A DNA stretch of 64,000 nt from NCBI GenBank assembly GCA_017535665.1, contig JAFXTS010000020.1, forward strand, positions 30,523 to 94,522. Direction: 5' to 3'. The notes under the pieces were generated by a model. The model saw only the letters and a list, made by a program, of their open reading frames with translations. It was not told where the DNA came from and ran no database searches. Made by a program: the position numbers and the translations under genes. Each line of letters opens with the position of its first letter. Position 1 is the first letter of the stretch. The DNA comes from Bacteroidales bacterium. GTDB taxonomy: Bacteria; Bacteroidota; Bacteroidia; Bacteroidales; WCHB1-69. Below are positions 46,901 through 49,976 of the stretch, in pieces.

Positions 46901-49045
46901 GTTCTGGTAACACCGACTGAAGGTACGGCACCTTATACGCTGACAGTTGACAACTTCGCCACCACGCAGGTGGTACAAGCGGGAGGCAACTACACCTTCA
47001 CGGGCTTGACCGCTGGTGACTTTACCGCCAGCGTTCGCGATGCTAACGGCTGCGAGGCTACGGCCGACTTCACCATTACCACCCCGGATGCGTTGACCCT
47101 CGCTGAGGCGTCCACCACCGACCCGCTCTGCTACCAGGGTAGCGACGGACAGGTGGAGGTGACGATGGCCGGCGGCGTAGAACCCTACAGCATGACCGTT
47201 GACGGTACGGCTTACGCCAATAACCTGACAGCTGGTAACAGCACCATCACCGATTTGAATGCTGGCGACCATGTCATCGTCATTACCGATGCCAACGGAT
47301 GTACAGCTATGGTGACCTCTACGCTGGGCGAACCCGACCTGTTGACCCTCACGCAGACTGCCATCACCCCGATCACTTGTCATGATGGCGATGATGGTAC
47401 AGTGACAATTAGCGTGGCAGGTGGTACAGCCAGCTATTCCATTTGGATTGATGCTTCGTTGCAGCAGCAAACATTGGCTTCTGCCGCTGAAACGGCCCTC
47501 TTTACCGATATGAATGGTGGCGCTCACACCGTGACAGTGGTGGATGACCACCAGTGTACGACCACCTTACAGGTGTCGTTTGTGAATCCTGATCCGTTCT
47601 CAACGGTGGTGGATGCCACTACTGATGTGCTCTGCTTCAACGAGTCCAACGGTACTGTAACATTTACGGTTTCAGGTGGTACGGTGCCCTATGTCGTGAC
47701 GCTGGATCCGACCATTCCGGACATTACCCTGAATAGCGAAGATCCTTATACCTACAGCCAGTTGTGGGCTGGTGACTATCAGGCCAACATCGTGGATGCA
47801 CACGGCTGTGCGGCTACGATGCAGTTCACCATCAACGAACCCGACACGCTGAGTGTGGAAGCCCGCGTGGTGAACCACGTCAGCTGCTTCAGCTATACCG
47901 ATGGTAACGTGACCGCTGATGTGAGCGGTGGTGTTCAGCCCTACACCTACAACTGGGACAACGACCAGCACGAGCAGAATCTGAACAACGTGGGTTCTGG
48001 CTTCTATGTGGTGACTATTTCCGACTACAACGGCTGTATCGCTTCAGACACCACCTTCGTGAGCGAACCCGAACTGTTGCATGTCGAACTGGTGACCGTA
48101 ACGGAGAGCTGTGCGGGTGAAGAGACTGCTGTGATTGATGTGGACGCTATGGGTGGAACTCCCGAGTACACTTTCCTCTGGAGCAATGGTGCCACTACCG
48201 ACTCCATCTTCAACCTTGCGGTGGGCTTCTACACGGTAACCGTGACGGATGCCAATGGCTGTCCCGATACGATGACCGTGGAGGTGCCGTACCATGCACT
48301 GCCCGACTTCACCGTTAGTGTGACGCCTGCCTACTGTGACCGTCCCGACGGTACGGCTACGGTGGTGGGTAGCAACACCGAACTCTACACCTACGATTGG
48401 CATGCCGACAACAACCCGAACGCCCCGTTCAACGATGCACTGCCGGGAGGCAGCTATGTGCTGACCGTCGATGACGGCGTGTGTACCCTCGACCTGCCGT
48501 TCACCATCAACAATATTCCTGGACCGACAGCCAGCTTCGATGCCGATCCTACTACCTTCATCCAAGGTGCAGTGGTGCGTTACCACGACCATTCGATTGG
48601 AACGGTCGCATCGTGGAACTACGATTTCGGCGATGGATATGGACTCGATGTCCAGAACCCGTCGCACGAATTCAACGAGCCGGGTGAGTTTATCACGGTG
48701 CTGACGGTTACCGACGAGCACAACTGCTTCGACACTGCCCAAATTACCATCACGGTGATTCCCGATGTCATCTACTACGCTCCGAATGCCTTCACCCCGA
48801 ATGGCGATGGAATGAATGATGTGTGGCTGCCGATAATGAGCAACTATGGCGATGACTTCTATGAGTTGTACATCTACAACCGCTGGGGCCAGCTGCTCTT
48901 CAAGTCCAACGACCCGAATGTGGGCTGGGACGGTACCTTCAATGGTAAGAATTTGGAGGCCGGAGTGTATGTGTATGCGGTTGGCTATCACAATTTGATG
49001 GGTAAACTCATCAAGAGAGAAGGCACGATTACTTTGGTTCGTTAA
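25940..49045 (+). CDS. Giant T9SS-secreted SprB-like surface protein (7,701 aa)
   Basis: Single open frame of 7,701 residues. Residues 1-23 are a Sec signal peptide ending VHA. Approximate map: N-terminal Cys-containing beta domain (24-200); Ig/PKD-like domains (205-360); pectin-lyase-like strand repeats (450-580); two copies of a carbohydrate-binding-like module (595-755, 805-975); a glycine-rich region (1017-1344); Ig-like domains (1450-1980); HYR-like domains ending in 'D-x-CGN-x-S ... I-x-D-x-x-AP' mixed with PKD-like super-units starting near 2616, 3235, 4116, 4728, 5335, 5943 and 6555; about eleven SprB repeats (6641-7500, CFGDANG...GGTAPY); PKD (7527-7608); and the type B T9SS sorting domain (7610-7701, NAFTPNGDGMNDVW ... 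RWGQLLF). It is probably exported by T9SS and held on the surface as an adhesin, as with SprB of gliding flavobacteria. Very few Lys/Arg, many Asp/Thr, regularly spaced Cys. No motility genes are nearby, so adhesion or biofilm is as likely as gliding. Confidence 0.93.
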   Translation: MKRLGSKLLLIAVLGMLLGQVHAQNTNNLCINANPFCTDENPYGVSFPAGTDATATPDLPDAQRGCLYYTPAPAWYVMQIDNPGSLLIYLEHSGGRDIDFACWGPFEGYNTYGELLQAVCTSRLTGDGATHRPNNGYHDPNNPGTWGGYPSGNLIDCSYSAQSTEWCFIPNAQVGQWYIFLICNYSRAPGTISFSVQDGEATTNCNILASISNNGPLCEGEDLQLFCNATSTIGYSWTGPNGFTSNQQNPIIPNVTPAASGTYTVVYQPNNSNEPQTGSTLVEVYDRPSASITPSQTALCNGEAVLLEGSSDCNDCQFQWSNGSDQHSISVMPRVTTTYTLTVTNGNCSSVASQTITVGAVPTVAVAPAVITLCSAIGFVDLEAISTQCGTGCSYVWSNGTVGSVNHITMDDCTADVDNIFTVTCTNSYGCTAEAYSIVRMTENVDVAECNVFYADNHGDPASQGLTPSSPTTIEHAIEQASCTNAIIRLDTGRYVIDQPIRMASNLTLEGGFMDEYKIKTSEIGATTIYRSNQYVEGTSTAPRLVAIEANSLNDFRLQDLTIQTANAPELPAVNTATNAADDKDCYNMVDPGELIPTVTVNIGNTIIPSTTTQVLPGTRAYSRYVTLYKASEIGDPMTFTALGFDVASLTDVPADGSLRHLRITLVEVPFESFNQFLNGNQTTNGCGVQYFTDLYNMSGATTVYDGYFCVDGTGLVTFPINYDYQGGNLMVILDGVGCYTATSNGGCALNVRGGTTNAAEYMSGRNQSQTSTPQSANNQWNLIPRYYAERPNISFFTCTDRTVAGNVVATVSPGSTPRNFPLPGESGHHRTVALYTDDEIGTGPRMLSGIALDVASISANAGRTRTVRIYMKNTTDVTLNAGQVWNQYISNASLVYSGTFCEDATGWTTFPVDFAYEGNSLMVMIEGEGCGSTGGCPVMVNCSSVSDQCVYTTTNEGAYYSINTLAASAYRPNLQLYSTSSEDDIFYVNESNYGVSTYGIHLANCGRYDIVRCRIMAGNASRGKNGTVGKNGGDGGNGGNGNIGLTGVIEDGVTHGEMGTLYVSGGAGGLGGRAGTSAGTATPAGQGGNGGQGGQYKTQSPFETNAGGNGTDGGNNPGSRTMGHTAGSNASSQPGMVTAAAQWTDPTMIQTAANGAAGVNGTNGVTANPIYNNYFNPGVQVNGGDGTGGAGGGGGGGGGAAAAKNTYSSDMRLALASGSGGGAGGGGGGGGQGGGGGYGGGSSFGIYSYNDAGDRNIMDCYITAGAAGIGGNGAVGGTGGTGGAGGTCDDIASIRAKHNNDNTLTNYIAAAFAGYGDNGGSGGNGGNGGRGADGATGASHATVDVTNLGVPTAPAADFTNWPTLLSQNIIHAGSHEKPYTSCTDVEMDMCSVGDQLYYTTFGSEATPSSGNSCTTIQYTGITSDLPNQVTATGRKTPQATGASTSNRYSGFNLVLFSPVEPGHITGNPDVCPGEYSYCIAYETGYFYSWDIIQGREYAEFISDTTINCVAVSFTNSTNEVQQVALEVQISPPCCPSFVRDTFWVDVEPMVHIDNITSTRKLCEGANSTLWVMATPPDATYQWMLNGNPINGATSSTYTVTDASEVNTGEYVVVVTGACNVEMDTVQVQLRPMPEVTVMVDEPLCVPAYPLFIFTSNMDGVEVTFTFEGNTYTITVDEGENYVDDILAHGTGIVSVVSAESPDHCVNNDVYSDLFLALNSEDVTSAGADRTYCDTYVPIEAVEPDNEGEHVSYGHWELVSTNPSGNTVVFDDINNYSTHFTASGPGEYEIRWVLTVENPCPNEVADTVVITITEPLDLTFEPGLTSCFGEPVNIAVLGSGGTAPYTYYWIDNSDPDNPEVIGLGYRIEGLVPGVDYLMVMMDENECEFDSNFVITLLASQSINIHDIDTLCPNAENVPVAITIDDGTAPFHVAITYQGRVYEYDTEEHELNYNLPLALTGCDIHDTIYLAITDRNGCTAYDTAAFVVADLRAPAISGTIPNDTLACPSDIPTTFADLSELVAHLSGGDNTITDNCTSFNRLRMNLSESTSTNGCRSTLVRTYTVSDECDNSTTITHTIIVEDTIAPVVDGTLSDMRVACLSEVADAITDLQTLVETFSLTVSDNCSRFSDLDLQVTTEPFTALCNASYVRTYTITDTCGNSTVITQNIIFNDDAAPVITGTLRDTTIYAEADCSYANVAAYRTVSQLVAAGLEVTDCNLVEEIAYEDDNTDPIRECVKRIVRTYTVSDSCGHSTTITQTIYVEDTISPAVDNILHDTTLYYTDAQCHYDEVTPLAITDFHVTDCNEVNLVVTHRDTVGAPGDCEWSYVRVYSFTDICNNTPTVLEQTITIKDTTRPQVVDNLEDTTLYYIGNECDLDAFPRLTLADFEVEDCRYEHLQFSVVERDTTNGGEGCSWTYTRVYTFADDCNNTSVSIDQLITVRDTTRPAIAGTLADTTIYRLADCTYELPTNLTIAGLEAAGLTITDCNLDNNVAVSDANLVGDDCSATVVRTYTISDLCGNTNTITQNIIIEDTTRPYLTAPIADSLLTATNCEFVVPDFVTIARTLAADNCTATADIDIQQSVAAGTPVTAAMDVTVTLEDACGNSNSYTIHITLPEELTLTLHQGDTAICEGQSVTLPTTFTGGVAPYVYAWTPTSGLTPTDVDTVVATPEDGTYNYEVTLTDGNGCTATASVTVIVDTMPAEPVLSSTADVACQGGSNGTITIESPVGTGYSYSLNNAALQDTANVYVGLSAGFYTVMVQSNTVNNTNCQATSTIEVESSPTNPRVAIDSLAVDLLLCPNQGTQEITARIISGTEPFVVTWTGATVDPTDSLTATVAVDATACDSVYTVNIVITDGNECEASSEYAFRIVDTLAPAIHGVLVNDTVACPNDVPAPYSDLTALNAALVGADAGIEDSCTIFANLDMTVETANYTQSCEYQIVRTYTVTDECGNASTITHAIIVHDTIAPVITGTIDAETVVCVADFTDAVQTVDDLLALLQGGTITDNCCDAEHLTLTSTTQNFTSYCNGDYIRTYTVTDSCGNSTSIEQHLIVNDNVTPVIEGTLADITIFADSACTHTLPTAYTAVAELETAGLTITDCNLVAEIQSADADMVDYDDCNTLVVRTYTVSDSCNNTSTITQNIYIQDTIHPWLSEMIADSLLTGVNCEFEIPDFEAIAVTLAQDNCTAQADIDVEQSPAAGTSTDADGDVTITLTDGCGLQTTYTVHYTLPTVPVLTLHQGDTAVCEGQSVTLPTTLVDGTAPFTYAWTPADGLNATNTDTVVATPDRGTYTYTVTVTDANGCTSQASVTVEVDTIPATPVMTQEPNVACQGDANGSITITYPVGSGYSYSLNNADPQDTTNVYHGLIQGQYTVVVITDAAAGCQSSGTIEVENSPAIPTIAIDTLLVDLCPNQGTQEVTAQIINGLAPFIVTWENATMNPADSLSATVSFDAAVCDSNYSVTVRIVDGNECETFSNYVFRVADSLAPVMTEFVDTLRVEGCDESSAPNVLTTEGELAALGVTYTDECTATGNFIVNCTADTAGTCPIVITRYYTVTDECGHVSEPAIHRILIDDETAPEVTVAAVMDTLNSCGAQNAPAAATTPAELQAIGFAFSDLCTATADLTLALVADTTSDGCTVEMTRAYTVTDACGNESAVMTHIIRIHDSIAPVINNEIPELTLYGCDTTTVLAAYPTATTVAELLALGGITITEACTPQDEMVVHHRADSTGLCEIMVARTYWVEDACGNLSNEVSHVIRILDTFAPTVNVTLSDTTIYYTTTHCDYDEVAILSQDYFNAQDCHQVNMEVVHHDTVGAPGDCEWSYIRDYRFTDECGNGPVIVSHQIMVKDTMRPQVVDDLRDTILYYVGNDCTLPTYPRLTLSDFNVEDCRYNNLQFSVIERDTTNNGEGCEWSYTRVYTFADDCNNTSVSIDQLITIQDTTRPAIAGTLLDLTVYRLEDCSYVLPDTLTVAVMSSSLTITDCNLDYNNVGIAHSDMEGDNCDGTIIRTYTLSDLCGNSTTINQTIHILDTTSPYLTEIIPDTVLVSNDCHFVVPDFVTIAYGQSHDNCTAAADLTITQSVAAGTDVTADMDVTVTLADACGNDSSYMVHITLPSIPEITLHQGDTAICEGESVLLPTTYENGTAPYEFSWTPTDGLSSTTADTVTATPAHGVYAYVVTITDANGCTATATATVTVDTLPAVPELTSLPNVACHGDVNGSITVLNPLGTGYTYSLNGEDFQSEPLFEGLTDSNYVVTVLTAEGCQSTGAIAVDRSPAIPAVAIDSLAADLLLCPNQGTQTITAQILNGLPPYTVNWNGATQSANDSLTATVDVDAANCNAIYSVTVTIVDANECEAHNTYNFSIVDTMAPVITGIVPNDTVACPNDVPAVFADLTALANALVGDETSIADSCTTFANLEMSVETAEYVQSCEYQVVRTYTVTDECGNSSSITHTIYIHDTIAPVISGTLADVTVVCLEEMPAAVQTVAELLALLQGDEAAITDNCSDFAGLTLTSSTPEFTALCHASYVRTYTVSDTCGNTTTVTQNLIFEDNVDPVVEGTLADITIYADSSCNYTLPAAWTTVADLTDAGLDISDCNLASDVTVSDADMTVVDACTNLVVRTYTVSDSCGNSTTTSQNIYIEDTIHPWMQPIADTLLVSTDCHFLVPDFEVAAALLAHDNCTADADIDIQQSIPAGTELTDAADVVLTLTDLCGLQSTYTIHVTIPEVLEIAITQNDTAFCDGGNAILATEVTGGTPNYTYSWTPTTGLDDPASAAPVAAPTEGTYNYEVEVTDANGCTVQAGVEVVVWESPDTAEVVITPNSMCEDGYNGIIEVTSPLGAYYLYSLNGGEYQSSPVFDELRAGTYVITVQTQDGCTSESVTVVVPNSDDMPNASIIITQPIICPTAGNQTVTAMVEGGEGPYFYDWQGDAILSVDDDEAVISIDPDACDSVYSFFIEVVDINNCVSTAYATITARDVEAPTIDESLVPIVLDGCSVDDAPAAATIVGELEVMGITISDNCTDNEDLVVTYEDQVTGSCPILITRTYTLTDHCGLQTSTSQTITIQDLEAPIAEESDVEEDVQGCSLADAPAAVTSVRELSQLGFNISDNCTSLDDMTFTYEELSYDNCPIVLERHYVVYDACQNVSDTLWHTIFIMDEAAPVLSGDIAPRLIEGCDITALGDDTLIHTVAGLQELGLQVTEDCSFDALVVYADEQVDGHCPIVVTRTYQVEDLCGNLSNTFTQVINIQDTTKPVFTDMLTELTLTSENCRFLVPDFEEEAMAHVSDNCSDGLTFEQSIEDGSSLTTTTDIVLSMTDECGNTATHTIHLIVPEELQVSIAQNDTAFCEGGNVVLAATVTGGKPDYVYAWSPVTGLDVTDQSQVTATPAMGNYSYEVLVTDDNGCTATAAVNVTVNESPAAASMETSNNTICNGTPNGIITITSPLGDYYEYSLNGGDYQSDPVFSNLDAGTYTIIVRTADGCLSAEATATIETVLNWPEVALSVESNLTVFCPSVGTREVTAEATGGQPAYIYTWTGVTTSNDETATLDVNPDACDTTYQVIVVVEDEYHCTATASVTLTARDVTPPAILGRLDTSVYYGCDVSVLPAPATTGLQLNGLGLMLSENCTNPDICEVSSYDDVSGYCPITIVRHYTIIDHCGNVSNELQQVMLVLDNMAPTVTAANITTNVNGCTVADAPAVITDPTELAAFGFNFSDNCSDITDLTVSCVADTSDTHCPITIVRNYSVTDPCGNSRGGMVNTIEIFDSVAPALSGTIATVAIDGCDLTALENYAAVTTADALAALGITINEECSDVEVFSEETSEGECPIVVTRTYWVVDECGNVSNTVSQTINIQDTTSPYFTNVITEQYLVGQGGQFFIPDLSAIALALSGDDCTPQGQITMTQTPAVGVQVTHDQDVTVVIYDLCNNTDTMLVPVILPDVLQIHIVQDDARFCFGDSILLTPSVGGGSMPYAFEWTPNDGGLNAYDTLNVTARPSVGTHVYTVTVTDFNGSTASDDITIIVDSIPAVPTLVATGNTVCDGTPNGTITVTNPLGADYTYSLNGGTYQSEPSFGELTPGTYTVTVQTPAGCTSDPATVEVPDETASPVITIIQTLDTLCPNVGTYTLTAEIVGGEAPFTYTWSGDGVADANALTTTLTVDANACNTFYVSNINVVDANNCTATDADTVYVRDTDLPTITGDLAVVTYNGCTIDVLPAAATTATELEALGVTLADNCTAADALVVNMREVVDGSCPIVVSRYYTVTDACGNVSEEFLHTLQVFDSVAPQVTTNEVTTHLNGCDETAADAVATTPAQLLTLGFVFDDGCTDVNELVVNSEETIEGTCPTTITRTYTVTDECGNVSATMTHIITVFDSIAPVINGAIADVTVDGCSVNDIADRPMATTVAELLALGGITIDEACSSDDLTLNSSENITYGCPIVVMRTYSVTDLCGNISNEVTETITIQDVTAPVFAEQVAEHLLASADCQFVVPDLVEEVRAVSSDNCVTDPAELIITQEPAAGTAVTTDMTVAVTVTDTCGNASVMNIQLRLPTVVTLSIEPSTTQYCEWDTVALTAMPEGGNGNYTYEWTPATGLLSTTDSIVMVNTEEQNFTYHLVVTDGNGCTAQADFTLPEPSHLTVSAAQQHIISCFEGSDGAVVATAVNGAEDYTYAWNNGTMGALCENLPEGTYTVTATDAYGCTATASIDITHPTELTATVSDETAVLCFGDANGSGTVTPTGGTAPYTVSINNNATTYPVGEGDSYTFTGLTADTYTVLVTDANGCTFTTTLTVGTPEVLAVTETANTMPLCFNGDDGTATVNLTGGTLPYTVSVNGTETLTADAEGEQLIQNLSAGSYTVSVVDDHGCSAQITITINQPDALQLAEVGTVNVSCFGLSDATATVSMNGGTAPYSLWINNNEQQQTVNTIQNVTFTNLPAGTHTVTVQDANGCLTTMPVTITEPNELALTATDAVAVLCFGDANGTVLVTPTEGTAPYTLTVDNFATTQVVQAGGNYTFTGLTAGDFTASVRDANGCEATADFTITTPDALTLAEASTTDPLCYQGSDGQVEVTMAGGVEPYSMTVDGTAYANNLTAGNSTITDLNAGDHVIVITDANGCTAMVTSTLGEPDLLTLTQTAITPITCHDGDDGTVTISVAGGTASYSIWIDASLQQQTLASAAETALFTDMNGGAHTVTVVDDHQCTTTLQVSFVNPDPFSTVVDATTDVLCFNESNGTVTFTVSGGTVPYVVTLDPTIPDITLNSEDPYTYSQLWAGDYQANIVDAHGCAATMQFTINEPDTLSVEARVVNHVSCFSYTDGNVTADVSGGVQPYTYNWDNDQHEQNLNNVGSGFYVVTISDYNGCIASDTTFVSEPELLHVELVTVTESCAGEETAVIDVDAMGGTPEYTFLWSNGATTDSIFNLAVGFYTVTVTDANGCPDTMTVEVPYHALPDFTVSVTPAYCDRPDGTATVVGSNTELYTYDWHADNNPNAPFNDALPGGSYVLTVDDGVCTLDLPFTINNIPGPTASFDADPTTFIQGAVVRYHDHSIGTVASWNYDFGDGYGLDVQNPSHEFNEPGEFITVLTVTDEHNCFDTAQITITVIPDVIYYAPNAFTPNGDGMNDVWLPIMSNYGDDFYELYIYNRWGQLLFKSNDPNVGWDGTFNGKNLEAGVYVYAVGYHNLMGKLIKREGTITLVR
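28990..29970 (+). repeat. Glycine-rich coding repeat inside the giant gene
   Basis: Dense GGT/GGC codons encode runs such as GGNGGNGNIG, GGAGGGGGGGGG and GGTGGTGGAGG, separated by short non-glycine segments (for example around 29561-29590 and 29665-29735). It sits after strand-repeat modules and before the first long Ig-like block. It looks like collagen- or PGRS-like low-complexity spacer, and is a likely spot for slippage. Confidence 0.85.
32740..41710 (+). repeat. About 4.48 kb higher-order tandem duplication in the giant gene
   Basis: The domain order of 32740-37225 recurs at 37230-41710 with an offset of about 4.48-4.50 kb. Matching landmarks: DTVGAPGDCEWSY (near 32887 and 37387), the LHQGDTA PKD start (33785 and 38284), NDTVACPNDVPA (near 34593 and 39073), and the next PKD start (35641 and 40121). 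The copies are diverged at the DNA level but co-linear. Confidence 0.8.
33785..45610 (+). repeat. About 1.84 kb super-repeat units in the giant gene
   Basis: The same PKD-like start recurs at about 33785, 35641, 38284, 40121, 41942, 43765 and 45601. Intervals are 1856, 2643, 1837, 1821, 1823 and 1836 bp. Each unit holds a PKD-like domain (CEG..V.LPT...APY.Y.WTP), an SprB-like domain (NG.I.I..PLG..Y.YSLN), a CPN-G-T domain, several HYR-like domains and a 'VPDF...DNCT' domain. The longer interval contains an extra HYR block. Confidence 0.82.
45860..48500 (+). repeat. Tandem SprB-like repeats in the giant gene
   Basis: About eleven successive domains of about 75-85 residues. Each starts with C-[FYH]-x-x-x-[DN]-G and continues GGTxPYxxxW/V ... 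LxAGxYTVxVxDxNGCxxT. The last two (CAGEETAVIDVDAMGGTPEY, CDRPDGTATVVGSNTELY) are degenerate. Confidence 0.85.
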
Positions 49046-49047
49046 AG

Positions 49048-49485
49048 ATGAAGGTAAGAGCGCTTTTATGGATAATTATGATTGCCCTCCTTGCCTCGTG
49101 CGATAAGTACGAGGAGGGAGGCTATCTTTATCAAACTCCGCAAAATATCAGGGGGACATGGGAGTATGAGGAGGTGGTGGAGAACCATCAGCCGATGGAC
49201 GATAGCACCTTCGAAGCCCGTTACCGCCACTCTTCCGTTACCTTCGAACGCGGAAGCAGCGCCGTTTTCCATTGGAAAATACAGGATTCTATCGAACAAG
49301 AGGAACATGCCTCATACGTCTTCAACTATAATAAAACGAAATTGTGCGTCATCTTCGATGCCTATCCTTTGGACGAACAAGTCTGGGTGGTGAATAAGTT
49401 GACGAAAGATGAATTTTGGTTCTCCTGTGTCTTGAGTGATGATGAATCTGTGGATATGAAATTAAAGAAAATTGCTAAAAAATGA
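49048..49485 (+). CDS. Small lipoprotein next to the giant adhesin
   Basis: This 145-residue protein has a lipoprotein signal peptide (LWIIMIALLASC, lipobox LASC, Cys18). The acylated Cys is followed by DK, and the mature protein is a beta-rich, lipocalin-like small domain (IRGTWEYEEV ... SSVTFERGSSAVFHW ... LTKDEFWFSC). It starts 2 bp after the stop of the giant gene and overlaps the next lipoprotein gene by 4 bp, so all three are probably one transcript. A role in the secretion, anchoring or maturation of the giant protein is inference. The pattern of a large type B T9SS protein followed by small lipoproteins has been seen in other Bacteroidetes. Confidence 0.8.
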   Translation: MKVRALLWIIMIALLASCDKYEEGGYLYQTPQNIRGTWEYEEVVENHQPMDDSTFEARYRHSSVTFERGSSAVFHWKIQDSIEQEEHASYVFNYNKTKLCVIFDAYPLDEQVWVVNKLTKDEFWFSCVLSDDESVDMKLKKIAKK

Positions 49486-49946
49486 TGAAGAAAATCTTAC
49501 TGGTTTGCCTATTGGCTTTAAGTGGAATAGTCTTTGTATCATGTCGATACAATGAAGGGCCATGGATTAGTTTCATTAAGCCTGAAGAACGGCTGGTGGG
49601 CTATTGGAAGCTGGCCGATGTGTATTGTAATGGAACGAAAGTCGATTCATCCACCGTTTTTGCCAATAAGGCGGGCAATTATTACGCCTTCTTCTTTGAG
49701 GGAATGGTGTCGGTTTCGGCATTGGATACCACGATGAACCGCTGGGAAGAGTCGGACTACGGTGGCTGGCAGTTCGAGAACCATTGCAAAGAAATCTATG
49801 TGACTTTCTCCCTCAAACATCGCAAATATGAATATACGGCCGTTATCAAGCGCCTCACCCGCGATGACCTCATCTATGAGTATAACGACAACAACGGCGA
49901 CCTCTGGCGCTTAGAGTTCGAAAGCCGCTCAACCATGTATTATTAA
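49482..49946 (+). CDS. Second small lipoprotein, paralogue-like
   Basis: This 154-residue protein has a lipoprotein signal peptide (ILLVCLLALSGIVFVSC, lipobox FVSC). Its mature part resembles the preceding gene product in layout: LVGYWKLADVYCNGTKVDSS near the start (compare IRGTWEYEEV), a central beta strand block and a KRLTRDDLIYEY strand near the end (compare NKLTKDEFWFS). The two may be diverged paralogues of a lipocalin-like fold. The ATG lies inside the stop of the previous gene (ATGATG context). The gap to the peptidase gene is 30 bp and holds a TTTCAATTTTCAA repeat. Confidence 0.8.
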   Translation: MMKKILLVCLLALSGIVFVSCRYNEGPWISFIKPEERLVGYWKLADVYCNGTKVDSSTVFANKAGNYYAFFFEGMVSVSALDTTMNRWEESDYGGWQFENHCKEIYVTFSLKHRKYEYTAVIKRLTRDDLIYEYNDNNGDLWRLEFESRSTMYY

Positions 49947-49976
49947 TTATTAACTTTCAATTTTCAATTTTCAATT
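49945..49976. repeat. TTAATTATTAACTTTCAATTT low-complexity repeat
   Basis: Short TTTCAAT-type repeat filling the gap between the second lipoprotein gene and the peptidase gene, directly in front of the ATG. Confidence 0.6.

Noticed and set aside
26075..48991. Many long open frames on the minus strand of the giant gene (for example 28868-29638, 45212-46078, 48044-48991)
   Set aside because: They are antisense to a continuous, clearly structured coding frame. Their His/Arg/Gly/Ser-rich composition is what reversed Thr/Asp/Gly/Ala codons give, and they have no promoter boxes or known motifs.
25940..49045. Splitting the giant frame into several genes
   Set aside because: There is one frame with no internal stop, one signal peptide at the start and one sorting domain at the end. 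The repeat units run through without breaks.
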